A stretch of DNA of 64,000 nucleotides from assembly GCA_023168345.1 (NCBI GenBank), contig AP025689.1, positions 2,416,001 through 2,480,000 of the forward strand. Reading direction: 5' to 3'. The notes beneath the pieces are model-generated. The model saw only the letters and a list, made by a program, of their open reading frames with translations, did no database searches and had not been told where the DNA came from. How positions within the stretch are numbered: the first letter of the stretch is position 1; the number at the start of each line of letters is the position of its first letter. Positions 53,083 to 61,439 of the stretch are shown here, piece after piece. Position numbers and translations under genes: made by a program. The stretch comes from Lysinibacillus sp. PLM2. GTDB lineage: Bacteria; Bacillota; Bacilli; Bacillales_A; Planococcaceae.

Positions 53083-55422
53083 TTACTGAACAACCTTAAA
53101 AAAGCCATTTTCCTCATTTTCAGTAACCACTTTAGTAACTGGCGCACGCTCTTTAATGGTAATTCCTGTTAAATACGTTTTATTTGCTGCACCTTTCATT
53201 TTTCCGAATCCTTTCGTTTCTAACATTCGATAAAATGATCTATTCCCTAAAGTGCGTTCACCCGATTTGAAACACCAGCTGTTGTACACGTTATATAATT
53301 CTTTTGCTTCAATTCTTATAGCTTCATTTTTCGGTTCATCTATATAGCATATTTCATTTAAAAATGGCGCTATAATGTCCATATCCTCTTTGTATTGGCC
53401 TGTTGCATCCACCACAACTTTTGGCTCTTTCAAGCCGTCTCGCTGCCACTTCAAGCAGCCTTCAATCGCCCAATTTAGAATGCCAGGCATTTCTAGTGAT
53501 AACTTTTCTTCAAGCCTTTTATCACGCTCATGAGGTTTTAAACTTAATGTAAATGGGATGATTTTTACACGTCTCCAAATACCATCATCCACACCACCAA
53601 TGACTGGCTTATGGTTAGTTGTAAAGAATACTTTAAATTCTGGTATGAACTCGAAATATTCTTGTCGTAAAAATCGTGCTAATATTGGCTCTCCGCCAGT
53701 GATAGTTTTAACCAATGATTCTTGAAGCTTTTCCCCTTCTTCCGACTCTACTGCCGAAACAAATCTCGCACTGGACAATCTAGCAATATCGTTGTTTGCT
53801 CCAGTCTCTTTCTTTTTGATGAAAGTATCTGATTTTGTTTGTGCCCCATAATCACCCATTAATTTTTTAATTGTATTTACAAATGTCGATTTACCATTAG
53901 ATCCACCACCGACCAAGAAATACATTGACTGCTCTGAAATATCTCCTGTAAGTGAATAACCTACAAGTCGCTGCATATAATCGATTAACTCTATGTCCCC
54001 TTTAAATATTTGGTCCAAAAACTTTAACCATGTAGGACATTTTGCTTTTTCATCAAACTCAATATTTGTGATTTTTGTTATTCCAAGTTCACGATCATGT
54101 TGCTGTAACATTCCTGTTTTTAAGTCGATAATTCCATTTTCGACATTGAACAGGTATTTATGTCTATCGAATTCTTCACGTTCTCCGGGAACCAACGGCA
54201 TTAAGTCTTTAATTGAGTTCATTCGAATGTTTCTTCGCTCACACATTCGCGCCCATTTTTGTTCCATTTCATCTTCTGATTTATAAAGACTGCGTAATAC
54301 TTTTGCTGTAATTCTCTCAATCTCTTTTTTGTTATCAATTTTCCATCGCTTACCGTCCCAAATGAGCCATCCCATATCACTCACATACTTGATTACATGG
54401 CCATATTCATAAGCGATTCTTTCAGCGTTACCGAGTTCAGTAAGCCTAAATTTTTTCTTCGGTTTTTCTTCCACAACTTCTGCTGCATCCCCATTGTGGA
54501 TATCAAAAGAGAATTCCTCGAATTGCTCTTTGTTGTCTAGAATCGTTGTAGTAGTTGAAGAAATGGCAGTTGCAATTGTTCGTTCTCCATAAGTTTCATT
54601 CGTATCTCTGAAGTGAATAACATCCCATTTATCACGCATTAAGCCTGTTTCACGGAACATCGAATCCATACGAGTTGCACTTTTTCCAGTCCAGAAAGCT
54701 AAGTGATTACATAATGCTAAATCGCTTGCTGAATGATCATCATTGATTAGATTCCCGTTATACAAAGAGCGAATTTCATCACCATTTTTAGAACGGAACA
54801 TTTTTTCCCAAAGAGCTTCATTCGAAATCTTGATTTCGTCTTTTTCGAATTCTGCTAGATTAATTCGTCCTTGCAGGTCACTATCATCAAAATACTTTTC
54901 GAAAACTTCTGCTAGTTCATCTGTACGTTCGAAAATTTCATTCGAATTTTCTCTATCTCCAGTGAAGCTGAAATAACGGCCATATGAATAAATCTCTAAT
55001 CCATGTTTAGTATTCTTACGGCCAGTACCCAATACAGATTGTGGAAGATTCCCTTTGATGATGATGTGAATACCTCTACCACTTGGAGAAAATTCTGTGT
55101 AGCTGTCTAGGGTGTCGATAATTTCCGTTGCAAAAGCGTTTGGTTTTCCATCCACAACACATTTATCAATATCAATTCCGATATAATTGTCTTGTCGGCT
55201 AAACACAAAACCGATTCCGTCATAGCCACCTTCCATATAGAACTTCACAGCTGTTGCAAACGTGGACCATGTACGGCGATTATTGGCTTGTGCCATTTCA
55301 CCATTAACTTGATAAGGTATTTTAGTATCTTTACCGTTTCTTTTTTCTTTCCGCCAGAGAATCCATTGAGGAAGGGCTTTTAACTCTGACGGTATGCTAT
55401 TAAAGTCGATGTGTTCTTTCAT
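53083..55422 (-). CDS. P4-family primase-helicase (D5_N type)
   Basis: 779 residues from ATG 55422 (AGGAGGG upstream). N-terminal primase-polymerase-like region (IPSELKALPQWILWRKEKRNG..., GIGFVFSRQDNYIGIDIDKC, SPSGRGIHIIIKG) and a C-terminal superfamily-3 helicase with GGGSNGKSTFV Walker A. Bifunctional enzymes of this kind start phage replication. An ATG at 55443 is possible but has no site. Confidence 0.92.
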   Translation of the reverse strand: MKEHIDFNSIPSELKALPQWILWRKEKRNGKDTKIPYQVNGEMAQANNRRTWSTFATAVKFYMEGGYDGIGFVFSRQDNYIGIDIDKCVVDGKPNAFATEIIDTLDSYTEFSPSGRGIHIIIKGNLPQSVLGTGRKNTKHGLEIYSYGRYFSFTGDRENSNEIFERTDELAEVFEKYFDDSDLQGRINLAEFEKDEIKISNEALWEKMFRSKNGDEIRSLYNGNLINDDHSASDLALCNHLAFWTGKSATRMDSMFRETGLMRDKWDVIHFRDTNETYGERTIATAISSTTTTILDNKEQFEEFSFDIHNGDAAEVVEEKPKKKFRLTELGNAERIAYEYGHVIKYVSDMGWLIWDGKRWKIDNKKEIERITAKVLRSLYKSEDEMEQKWARMCERRNIRMNSIKDLMPLVPGEREEFDRHKYLFNVENGIIDLKTGMLQQHDRELGITKITNIEFDEKAKCPTWLKFLDQIFKGDIELIDYMQRLVGYSLTGDISEQSMYFLVGGGSNGKSTFVNTIKKLMGDYGAQTKSDTFIKKKETGANNDIARLSSARFVSAVESEEGEKLQESLVKTITGGEPILARFLRQEYFEFIPEFKVFFTTNHKPVIGGVDDGIWRRVKIIPFTLSLKPHERDKRLEEKLSLEMPGILNWAIEGCLKWQRDGLKEPKVVVDATGQYKEDMDIIAPFLNEICYIDEPKNEAIRIEAKELYNVYNSWCFKSGERTLGNRSFYRMLETKGFGKMKGAANKTYLTGITIKERAPVTKVVTENEENGFFKVVQ

Positions 55423-55439
55423 TTTGCCCTCCTGGTGGT

Positions 55440-55619
55440 TCATTTAATTCCTTCAACTAGCATTTCTCGATATGCTTCATCAAGTAATCTAGCAATTTCT
55501 TTTTCTCGCGCTTCAGTATGTTTATCAACAAATGCCTGTTTTTCTTCATCTGTTGTTCCGTTAAATTCAATACCTAAAACTTCACAAGTCGTTGTAACCA
55601 TGTACTCTAAAAAGGTCAT
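55440..55619 (-). CDS. Small hypothetical protein
   Basis: 59 residues, MTFLEYMVTTTCEVLGIEFN then acidic helices (DKHTEAREKEIARLLDEAYREM). GGAGGTG lies upstream. It is between the DUF669 gene terminator and the primase gene. Confidence 0.65.
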   Translation of the reverse strand: MTFLEYMVTTTCEVLGIEFNGTTDEEKQAFVDKHTEAREKEIARLLDEAYREMLVEGIK

Positions 55620-55649
55620 TTTTTTCTACACACCTCCGAAAATTTGTAT

Positions 55650-55683
55650 AAGAAAAGAGAAGCCCATCAAGAAGGACTTCTCT
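55650..55683 (-). terminator. Terminator or attenuator after the DUF669 gene
   Basis: AGAGAAG (55656-55662) with CTTCTCT (55677-55683), then TTTTCTTAT on the minus strand. It would split recombination genes from the replication operon, or serve as a site of antitermination. Confidence 0.75.
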
Positions 55684-55708
55684 ATTTAGTTTTAATTAAT
55701 CGAATGGA

Positions 55709-56188
55709 TCAGAAGGGTAAATCATCCGAACCCACTGTAATGGGTTGACCTGCTGCAACAGGAGGATTCACATCGGAAACATCATAGTATTTCGCTTTAG
55801 CAGCCGTACGTTTTTCCTTTTTGCCATCAACCATTTTTTCATATTCTTCGTGTTTTACAGTAATTTTTAAGTTTTTATTAATGAGTTGTTTAGCCATATC
55901 ATCTGGCGAATTAAATACGTGGTTATTAGCAAATCCACACGCTTTCAGTAATGAGTTGACTATTTTTACTGAAACTTCATGTTCAAAAGTAAATGTGTTA
56001 AAAAGTACTTTTGCCCCTTGGTGATTTTGCGGTACGTCACTACGAATCTCAAAATCTACTGTTAGTTTAGGTTTTTTTTCATTTGTTACTCCTGCTACTG
56101 CATTAACAATTACCGCTTCATATTTCCCCTCTGCTACTAATTCGAATGCTACACTTGCGTTTGATTCATCAAATTTAAAGAATGACAT
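55709..56188 (-). CDS. DUF669 protein, SSB-like
   Basis: 159 residues, MSFFKFDESNASVAFELVAEGKYEAV at the start, DUF669 pattern, ending in DDLPF: the acidic, hydrophobic tip seen in single-strand-binding proteins. In Sak4 phages DUF669 stands where SSB is expected. Overlaps the Sak4-like gene by one base. Confidence 0.87.
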   Translation of the reverse strand: MSFFKFDESNASVAFELVAEGKYEAVIVNAVAGVTNEKKPKLTVDFEIRSDVPQNHQGAKVLFNTFTFEHEVSVKIVNSLLKACGFANNHVFNSPDDMAKQLINKNLKITVKHEEYEKMVDGKKEKRTAAKAKYYDVSDVNPPVAAGQPITVGSDDLPF

Positions 56189-56883
56189 TATTCATTTCCT
56201 CCATTTTCATTAAAGATTTCATTTTGTTTGCAACCTTTACGGTCATCTAATTGATTTTTTGCGTAAATACTATTTGTTGCTTGTAAAACATAACCACGTT
56301 CACCCTCTTGATTAATCATCAAGCGCCCTACAACATCACACAAACCTAGAACATTATTTAATATTTTCATGTTGATTTGTGGGTAACTGCGGTTATATTG
56401 CTGACCATCGGCCGATGTATAAAGGTCTGTTGTTTCCCATGCCGTGAATACAATTCGTTCAGCAAGGTTTTTCATCCATCTGAAACTGTTTACCACACGA
56501 AATTGCATTTTTTGATAATCACCTTGAGATGGTACACCTTGATTACGACCGATGAAACCTAGATGTGATAATAAACATCGTTCCAACTCCGACATGTTAT
56601 CGATTGCTATATTGTCGTATTTTCCTTTGATAGATTGTAGATGTGTTAATAGCTGTTCCCAGTATTCCCAAGTGTTTTGGTTATCTACATAGATGATGTC
56701 GATGTCCGGATTTCCTTTTAGCACTTGAGATGTTCTATCTACATCAAGGACCAATGTTTTACCTGGCAAGTATTTAAGTGTAGATGTTTTCCCCATACCT
56801 GGAGGGCAATAGATTAGATATGTTTTACCCTCTTTTACAATTTCAGTCGCGTTATGAGGAGTAAAGTCGAATGTCCCTGTCAA
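56188..56883 (-). CDS. Sak4-like RecA-fold ATPase
   Basis: 231 residues from TTG 56883 (AAGGAG 10 nt upstream). YCPPGMGKTSTL Walker A and NIAIDNMSEL Walker B; RecA-type fold. Sak4 proteins anneal DNA together with an SSB. Directly before the DUF669 gene. Confidence 0.87.
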   Translation of the reverse strand: MTGTFDFTPHNATEIVKEGKTYLIYCPPGMGKTSTLKYLPGKTLVLDVDRTSQVLKGNPDIDIIYVDNQNTWEYWEQLLTHLQSIKGKYDNIAIDNMSELERCLLSHLGFIGRNQGVPSQGDYQKMQFRVVNSFRWMKNLAERIVFTAWETTDLYTSADGQQYNRSYPQINMKILNNVLGLCDVVGRLMINQEGERGYVLQATNSIYAKNQLDDRKGCKQNEIFNENGGNE

Positions 56884-56904
56884 TACTTCCACACTCCTTA
56901 TCTA

Positions 56905-57273
56905 TTAAAATGGCAATTCAGATTCTAATTCTTCAATGGGCTTTTGCTCTGATTGTGTTTCACCTTCATCTGACATATCTTCGAATTGAATACTATCTGG
57001 ATCAATTTCTTCTTCCTTTTCAACATCATCGATGGATAGTTGGCCTTCTGGAACGTTATCTTTTTTACCATCATGCGCCTTCATGTAATCTCCAGGTGTT
57101 TCGTAATTGAACGCTAAATCTACTAAGTGATAAGTTCCGTATTTGTTGTGCTTTTCACTAATTTTTTGAGTGACTAAGTTGTCATCTTCTTTTGCTCCAT
57201 TTACTATTTCTGAAGCTTCTTCAAATTTGTCAGCATAATGTTGTTCGGTACGTTTCAATAAGACTTTTGCCAT
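56905..57273 (-). CDS. Hypothetical protein with SSB-type tail
   Basis: 122 residues, small folded N-terminus and then acidic linker ending ESELPF, the same kind of terminal tip as the DUF669 protein. Probably recruits the same partner during recombination; inference. Confidence 0.75.
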   Translation of the reverse strand: MAKVLLKRTEQHYADKFEEASEIVNGAKEDDNLVTQKISEKHNKYGTYHLVDLAFNYETPGDYMKAHDGKKDNVPEGQLSIDDVEKEEEIDPDSIQFEDMSDEGETQSEQKPIEELESELPF

Positions 57274-57286
57274 AAAATGAATCCTC

Positions 57287-57835
57287 CTATATTTCTACTT
57301 TAAAAGTAGTAGTTTGTGGTTTAACTGTGACACCTGGAACTACTTGACCATTTTCATCAACAACCTTTTGCACTCCGTCTACTTCAACAATTTGAAGTGT
57401 CTTCTTTAATTCAGCCCATTTAAGTTTTGGTACTTTTTCAACAAACGGCAGCTGATTGTCTTCCACAAATTTGATAAGTTGTTCTTCATCTGCTTTATCC
57501 GGTTGTGCTTTACTTGTAGTTGATTTTGATTTGCCGTATGGAGTAGACAATGTTTTTTTCTTTGGATCCTCAGCTAAAACTTTCGCATGATAGTCAGCAA
57601 TAAGATTGTGGAAGAACTCAATACTTTCGTTAATCCCTTTACTTTCACGTTGTTCCCATGAATCGATTCGTTGACGTTCTGCATTAGCAACTGTTTGAAT
57701 TTCTTTTAATTGAGCATTGTAGGCATGTACTTTACGGAGTGCCCAATTCAAACTATCTAAATCAGTGATTTGAAATTGTTGATATTGTTGGATTTCTTCA
57801 ACTTCTTGAATTTCTTCAGCAAGTAATGGATTCAT
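57287..57835 (-). CDS. Gam-like host-nuclease inhibitor
   Basis: 182 residues with a long coiled-coil (LDSLNWALRKVHAYNAQLKEIQTVANAERQRIDSWEQ) and the STPYGKSKSTTSK and PKLKWAELKKTLQI segments of the Mu-Gam-like family, which protect linear phage DNA ends. Located at the start of the recombination group, as in other phages. Confidence 0.85.
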   Translation of the reverse strand: MNPLLAEEIQEVEEIQQYQQFQITDLDSLNWALRKVHAYNAQLKEIQTVANAERQRIDSWEQRESKGINESIEFFHNLIADYHAKVLAEDPKKKTLSTPYGKSKSTTSKAQPDKADEEQLIKFVEDNQLPFVEKVPKLKWAELKKTLQIVEVDGVQKVVDENGQVVPGVTVKPQTTTFKVEI

Positions 57836-58338
57836 TATTTAACCTCCTCCTTAGACTTCATAATGTTTGTGAATTTTCCATCTTCCAGTAAGTGATTCAA
57901 ATAATAGATACATGCATCTTTCTCTTCATCAGTGAATTCCTTTTGACGAACACCATTTTTTAATCCGACAGAAAACACCACATAACCATGTCTAGGACCA
58001 TAACCATAAGTGCATTGAACTTCTTGATTAACAAAACCTGAATAATCTTTTGTTCCAAAATATTCTTTTCTTAAACATCTAAAATCATTAACAATGTCAT
58101 CAATCGCATGTCTAATCGGACCATTATTCTTTCGATTAAATCCTCTTGAGAATTCTAGTAAACTTTCTGCGATTGTAATTTTATTTAAATCAAAATTATT
58201 CAAACTTAGTTCTTTAAGTCTTTTATAATCATTGATTTTCTTCGTCAATTCGTTGTTTTTTCTCTCAAATTCTTTATGCAAATCCACTTTCTGAACAGTT
58301 AAATCTGTTAATGTTTTTTCAATAGAAACCAAATTCAT
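57835..58338 (-). CDS. Hypothetical early protein
   Basis: 167 residues, coiled coil (KEFERKNNELTKKINDYKRLKEL) then a mixed domain with YGYGPRHGYVVFSVGLKNG. Overlaps the Gam-like gene by one base. Unknown function. Confidence 0.68.
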   Translation of the reverse strand: MNLVSIEKTLTDLTVQKVDLHKEFERKNNELTKKINDYKRLKELSLNNFDLNKITIAESLLEFSRGFNRKNNGPIRHAIDDIVNDFRCLRKEYFGTKDYSGFVNQEVQCTYGYGPRHGYVVFSVGLKNGVRQKEFTDEEKDACIYYLNHLLEDGKFTNIMKSKEEVK

Positions 58339-58350
58339 TTATTCGTCCTC

Positions 58351-58725
58351 CTAATTAGATAAGAACTCTTTCGCGTTTTCTAAAGAGCGAATAGCAAAAT
58401 CTACTTTATTTGAAATTTCGTCAACGTCTTTGAAATCAATGTTTTCAAGCTCCCTTAAAGCTTCATCAATTTCACCAACTGCTTCTTCCACTACTTGGTC
58501 AAGCATTCTTGCTACATCTGAAATATCATTACGGGCCATTTGTTTTTCATCCCCTGTTCTAAAATTTGAATTTTGTGCTATACTGTTAGTGACTTTTGTA
58601 TTTACATGCTCTTTACTAGTTGGCGCTGGTAAAGAGTTTTTTTCTTTTGGATGAACATCCTCTAAATCTTGATAGTAATCACTCATGCGATCGTAATCGT
58701 CTAATGGTGAATGACTTCTTCTCAT
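58351..58725 (-). CDS. Hypothetical early protein
   Basis: 124 residues, disordered start and a helical end (ISDVARMLDQVVEEAVGEIDEALRELENIDF). Start overlaps the preceding gene by 4 nt; the TGTGGAGGGC motif lies just upstream. Unknown. Confidence 0.67.
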   Translation of the reverse strand: MRRSHSPLDDYDRMSDYYQDLEDVHPKEKNSLPAPTSKEHVNTKVTNSIAQNSNFRTGDEKQMARNDISDVARMLDQVVEEAVGEIDEALRELENIDFKDVDEISNKVDFAIRSLENAKEFLSN

Positions 58726-59126
58726 TCTGTGGAGGGCACCTCACATTCAAGCCTTTTTATTAATTCAATTGATGCTGCTAATCCTTCGATGTAAATATTG
58801 TGATTATGATGTTCTTTTACTAGATTTGTTATTGCTTCTGTAATAAAAGGGACATCGCTGTTTAAAATTACTTCATCAGCAATTTTCATCTTCAACTCTT
58901 GTAAATATTGTTCTGATTCTTCTAAGTGAGCATTTAAAGTTTCCAATGTTTCTATTTGTTTAGCTGTATTTTCAATAGCCTTAGTAAAATCAATCTTTTG
59001 ATTATCATCCATGTAATAACTAGCTTCCTTATCATAGAAATATTGAGTGTTATCCGATTGTTCCGCTTTAACTCCTACAGCAACAATTTCTAACTTTTTG
59101 CCTTCCACAGTTAATGTTGGTTTCAT
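58722..59126 (-). CDS. Hypothetical early protein
   Basis: 134 residues, MKPTLTVEGKKLEIVAVGVK then a helical domain (DFTKAIENTAKQIETLETLNAHLEESEQYLQELK). Contains the TVEGKK version of the TGTGGARG motif. Unknown. Confidence 0.68.
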   Translation of the reverse strand: MKPTLTVEGKKLEIVAVGVKAEQSDNTQYFYDKEASYYMDDNQKIDFTKAIENTAKQIETLETLNAHLEESEQYLQELKMKIADEVILNSDVPFITEAITNLVKEHHNHNIYIEGLAASIELIKRLECEVPSTE

Positions 59127-59127
59127 T

Positions 59128-59301
59128 TCATTTCCCCCTCTTGATTTTCATTGGCTCTGGTAAAACTCTTTCAATTGCTCCGCTTTTCAATCTGGTGCTT
59201 TTACAAGTTGGATAATCTGCTTGTAATATCCGAAAGCAATCTGCTTTGTACTTACCTACCGCATATACCTTTCCGCTATTTTGTCCGATTGCGTAAAACA
59301 T
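59128..59301 (-). CDS. Small hypothetical protein
   Basis: 57 residues from ATG 59301 (GGGGAAGGTG upstream), MFYAIGQNSGKVYAVGKYKA, then a basic C-terminus (PMKIKRGK). Unknown. Confidence 0.65.
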   Translation of the reverse strand: MFYAIGQNSGKVYAVGKYKADCFRILQADYPTCKSTRLKSGAIERVLPEPMKIKRGK

Positions 59302-59318
59302 GGTTATCACCTTCCCCG

Positions 59319-59471
59319 TTATGGCGCTAATATTTCCCTAACTTGTCCAGTATGTTTGTGGACGAGTAGCCAAAATTCACTTGTTTTCTTACTAATCAAC
59401 CAATCTGAATTAAGATTGATAGATTGTAAGTATCGCCTTTCTGCGACTGTTGGATTTTTACCGTTTTTCAA
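59319..59471 (-). CDS. DUF6906-like small protein
   Basis: 50 residues from TTG 59471 (AAGGGGTG 7 nt upstream), MKNGKNPTVAERRYLQSINL then LLVHKHTGQVREI. To my memory this is the DUF6906 pattern of Firmicute phage proteins. Coupled to the tiny ORF before it. Confidence 0.7.
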   Translation of the reverse strand: MKNGKNPTVAERRYLQSINLNSDWLISKKTSEFWLLVHKHTGQVREILAP

Positions 59472-59478
59472 ACTGTTT

Positions 59479-59559
59479 TCACCCCTTAATAGCATTCGAA
59501 ACTAGCATTAAGCGTTGCTCTAACGATAAGTTGAAATACTTTTTGAATCGTTTTTTCAT
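59479..59559 (-). CDS. 26-residue peptide
   Basis: MKKRFKKYFNLSLEQRLMLV then SNAIKG. Very strong AAAGGTGGTG upstream and a stop overlapping the next ribosome-binding site, so it is probably translated. Unknown. Confidence 0.55.
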   Translation of the reverse strand: MKKRFKKYFNLSLEQRLMLVSNAIKG

Positions 59560-59597
59560 TTAATCACCACCTTTCAAGTTAGTAGAAGATTAGTAGA

Positions 59598-59699
59598 TTA
59601 CCGCCCAAACTTATGGACATTGATTGCTCTAGCTTGTACAATCTTGATGTACTTTTCAGCCTTCGAAAGCTTGTTCCATTCAGATACTTTGATTTTCAT
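59598..59699 (-). CDS. 33-residue peptide
   Basis: MKIKVSEWNKLSKAEKYIKI then VQARAINVHKFGR. Start overlaps the excisionase-like gene by 4 nt with GGTGGTG upstream. Unknown. Confidence 0.55.
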   Translation of the reverse strand: MKIKVSEWNKLSKAEKYIKIVQARAINVHKFGR

Positions 59700-59917
59700 G
59701 TTTGGTCACCACCTTTTTCGAGTGGTTTGATATTGAATGGGTCTGTTAGATCGCGACCAACATTTCTCAATAGAAAATTTTCTATCTCAATAGTGGAAAC
59801 TTTCATCCTTCCTAATTTCAATCCTTGAAGTTGACCGCTTTTGATTAATTCATATACTTTGTTTTTGTTACACTTAAGTCGTTTTGCAACCTCTGCAACC
59901 TCTAATAGCTCACTCAT
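59696..59917 (-). CDS. Excisionase-like HTH protein
   Basis: 73 residues, winged-helix HTH_17 pattern (LLEVAEVAKRLKCNKNKVYELIKSGQLQGLKLGRMKV), typical of phage excisionase or DNA-binding adaptor proteins. Early lytic position suits Xis. Confidence 0.82.
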   Translation of the reverse strand: MSELLEVAEVAKRLKCNKNKVYELIKSGQLQGLKLGRMKVSTIEIENFLLRNVGRDLTDPFNIKPLEKGGDQT

Positions 59918-59932
59918 AGATTGGCTTCACCC

Positions 59933-60115
59933 CTAGATGCATAAGATTTTTCTAATGTGTTTGATGTGTTCTTGTGCTTTCTTGCCATCTTTCCGACCGT
60001 TTATGATATCTGACATATAAGCACTAGAAATTCCGACTAAGTCAGCAAGTTCTTTCTGACTCATCTTTCTTTTGAAAAGTTCACTCCTAACTTGTGCCCC
60101 TAAATCTTCTGGCAT
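59933..60115 (-). CDS. Cro-like repressor
   Basis: 60 residues, XRE domain (VRSELFKRKMSQKELADLVGISSAYMSDIINGRKDG). First gene of the leftward early operon, with AAAGGAGG upstream; role by position. Confidence 0.85.
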   Translation of the reverse strand: MPEDLGAQVRSELFKRKMSQKELADLVGISSAYMSDIINGRKDGKKAQEHIKHIRKILCI

Positions 60116-60254
60116 TTTTTAAACCTCCTTTTGTTCATACAATTTTTTCTTAGTTGATATACCGTCATCGGCTCGGTATCACAGCGCTTTGATAGATTTA
60201 TAAGTTAATAAACTAATAAATAAGCTAAATTATTAGCTAATTTTCCGTTTCTTA

Positions 60255-60283
60255 TTGACTATAACTAACGTATTTGTTAGTAT
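60255..60283 (+). promoter_or_regulatory. Rightward promoter towards the repressor
   Basis: TTGACT (60255-60260) and TAGTAT (60278-60283), 17-nt spacer, plus strand, with operator 1 in the spacer. About 210 nt upstream of the repressor start. Confidence 0.65.
60265..60280. promoter_or_regulatory. Operator 1, CTAACGTATTTGTTAG
   Basis: Inverted repeat CTAAC-N6-GTTAG, identical to operator 2 and located in the rightward promoter. Confidence 0.85.
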
Positions 60284-60414
60284 ATAGACATAGCTAAATA
60301 AGACTTATAAAAAGCCTGTGAACACTACATTCATCCGTTCCCCAACGTTAAAAATGTATTTTGATAGGTTCTCTTTTTTGTACTCATTTAGCTAAAAATT
60401 TAGCTTATGAACAA

Positions 60415-60443
60415 AGTATACTAACGTATTTGTTAGATGTCAA
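60415..60443 (-). promoter_or_regulatory. Leftward early (lytic) promoter
   Basis: TTGACA (60438-60443) and TATACT (60415-60420) on the minus strand with a 17-nt spacer that is exactly operator 2 plus one base. This should drive the cro-to-primase operon and be blocked by the repressor. Confidence 0.88.
60421..60436. promoter_or_regulatory. Operator 2, CTAACGTATTTGTTAG
   Basis: Exact copy of operator 1, filling the spacer of the leftward promoter. Confidence 0.87.
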
Positions 60444-60452
60444 CTATATTAA

Positions 60453-60468
60453 CTAATATTTTTGTTAG
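60453..60468. promoter_or_regulatory. Operator 3, CTAATATTTTTGTTAG
   Basis: Weaker copy of the same 16-bp inverted repeat, 32 bp from operator 2 and just before the repressor gene; spacing suits cooperative binding. Confidence 0.75.
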
Positions 60469-60498
60469 TTTTTGTTCTAGCATTTAAGGATGGTTATT

Positions 60499-60822
60499 GT
60501 GTCAACGTTAGAACGTATTAAACTATTATGCAAACAGCGTAGTATTAGCGTGAAAATTTTAGAAGAGAGATTAGATTTTCCTAATAACACTATTTATCAA
60601 TGGAAAACGAGAACTCCTGGCACCGACAAACTAGAAAAAGTAGCAGATTATTTTAATGTTTCTATGGATTATTTACTTGGACGAACAGACGTTAAAGAAA
60701 TCCCTGATTCAGTGGATACTATCGCTGCTCACCATGATGGAGAAGATTGGACAGATGAGGAATTGCAAGAAATCGAACGATTTAAAGAGTTTGTTCGAAT
60801 GAAACGAAACATCCAGGAGTGA
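60499..60822 (+). CDS. CI-like phage repressor
   Basis: 107 residues from GTG 60499 (AAGGATGG upstream): XRE domain (MSTLERIKLLCKQRSISVKILEERLDFPNNTIYQWKT) and a short acidic C-terminal part. No LexA-type peptidase domain, so release must use the metalloprotease encoded next. Confidence 0.88.
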   Translation: MSTLERIKLLCKQRSISVKILEERLDFPNNTIYQWKTRTPGTDKLEKVADYFNVSMDYLLGRTDVKEIPDSVDTIAAHHDGEDWTDEELQEIERFKEFVRMKRNIQE

Positions 60823-60826
60823 TTAC

Positions 60827-61321
60827 ATGAAGTATGAGCAACTTGTGAAAGAGGTTTATCAAAATGAATTGGAATTATATGAGGTGTGTTTAAGTTCACG
60901 CATTAAAGGTTTATATTCAGACAACATCATTTGGATCAATAAACTAATACCAACCAGTGTGGAAAAAACTTGTGTACTTGCAGAAGAATTAGGACACCAT
61001 CACACTACAATTGGAGATATCCTTGACCAGTCGAGCGTTGTAAATCGTAAGTTAGAATTAAGAGCACGTGCGTGGGCATACGAAAAGCTTGTACCTTTAA
61101 CCAAAATCGTACAAGCTCATGCACAAAATATCACCAATCGATACGAATTAGCTGATTTCCTTAATGTGACAGAAGATTTTTTAGATGCAGCCCTAAATTG
61201 GTATAAAAGTAAATTCGGTTTATTTGTAGCGATAGAAAATTATAAGCTATACTTTGAACCGTTAGGTGTACTTGAAATGTTCGATTGGATTGAAACACCA
61301 ATTAATAATGCAGCTGTATAG
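60827..61321 (+). CDS. ImmA/IrrE-type metallopeptidase
   Basis: 164 residues. Active-site motif EELGHHHTT: the first His of HExxH is Glu, as commonly seen in Bacillus phage members. In ICEBs1-type systems ImmA cuts the repressor. Begins 4 nt after the repressor gene, forming a repressor-antirepressor pair. Confidence 0.87.
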   Translation: MKYEQLVKEVYQNELELYEVCLSSRIKGLYSDNIIWINKLIPTSVEKTCVLAEELGHHHTTIGDILDQSSVVNRKLELRARAWAYEKLVPLTKIVQAHAQNITNRYELADFLNVTEDFLDAALNWYKSKFGLFVAIENYKLYFEPLGVLEMFDWIETPINNAAV

Positions 61322-61439
61322 TGTATAGACTATTATTTTTTTACCCTAAAAACAGAACGTATATTCCTATTTTTTGAAAGGGGTGATGCATCCAGTTACG
61401 TTAACATAAAAGACTAACAACTTTGAAAGGAGAGAAAAA

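Larger units (their letters stand above)
60229..60410. repeat. Repeated TTAGCTAA words in control region
   Basis: TTAGCTAA-type words occur near 60227, 60290, 60388 and 60399 (several as GCTAAA/TTTAGC pairs). They are distinct from the CTAAC-N6-GTTAG operators and may bind Cro or the repressor. They lie across the 380-bp gap between the cro-like and repressor genes. Confidence 0.5.

Noticed and set aside
60827-61321. Inactive ImmA because HExxH starts with Glu
   Set aside because: I recall the same EELGH(H/Y) form in many Bacillus phage relatives, so it is probably family-typical rather than a defect.
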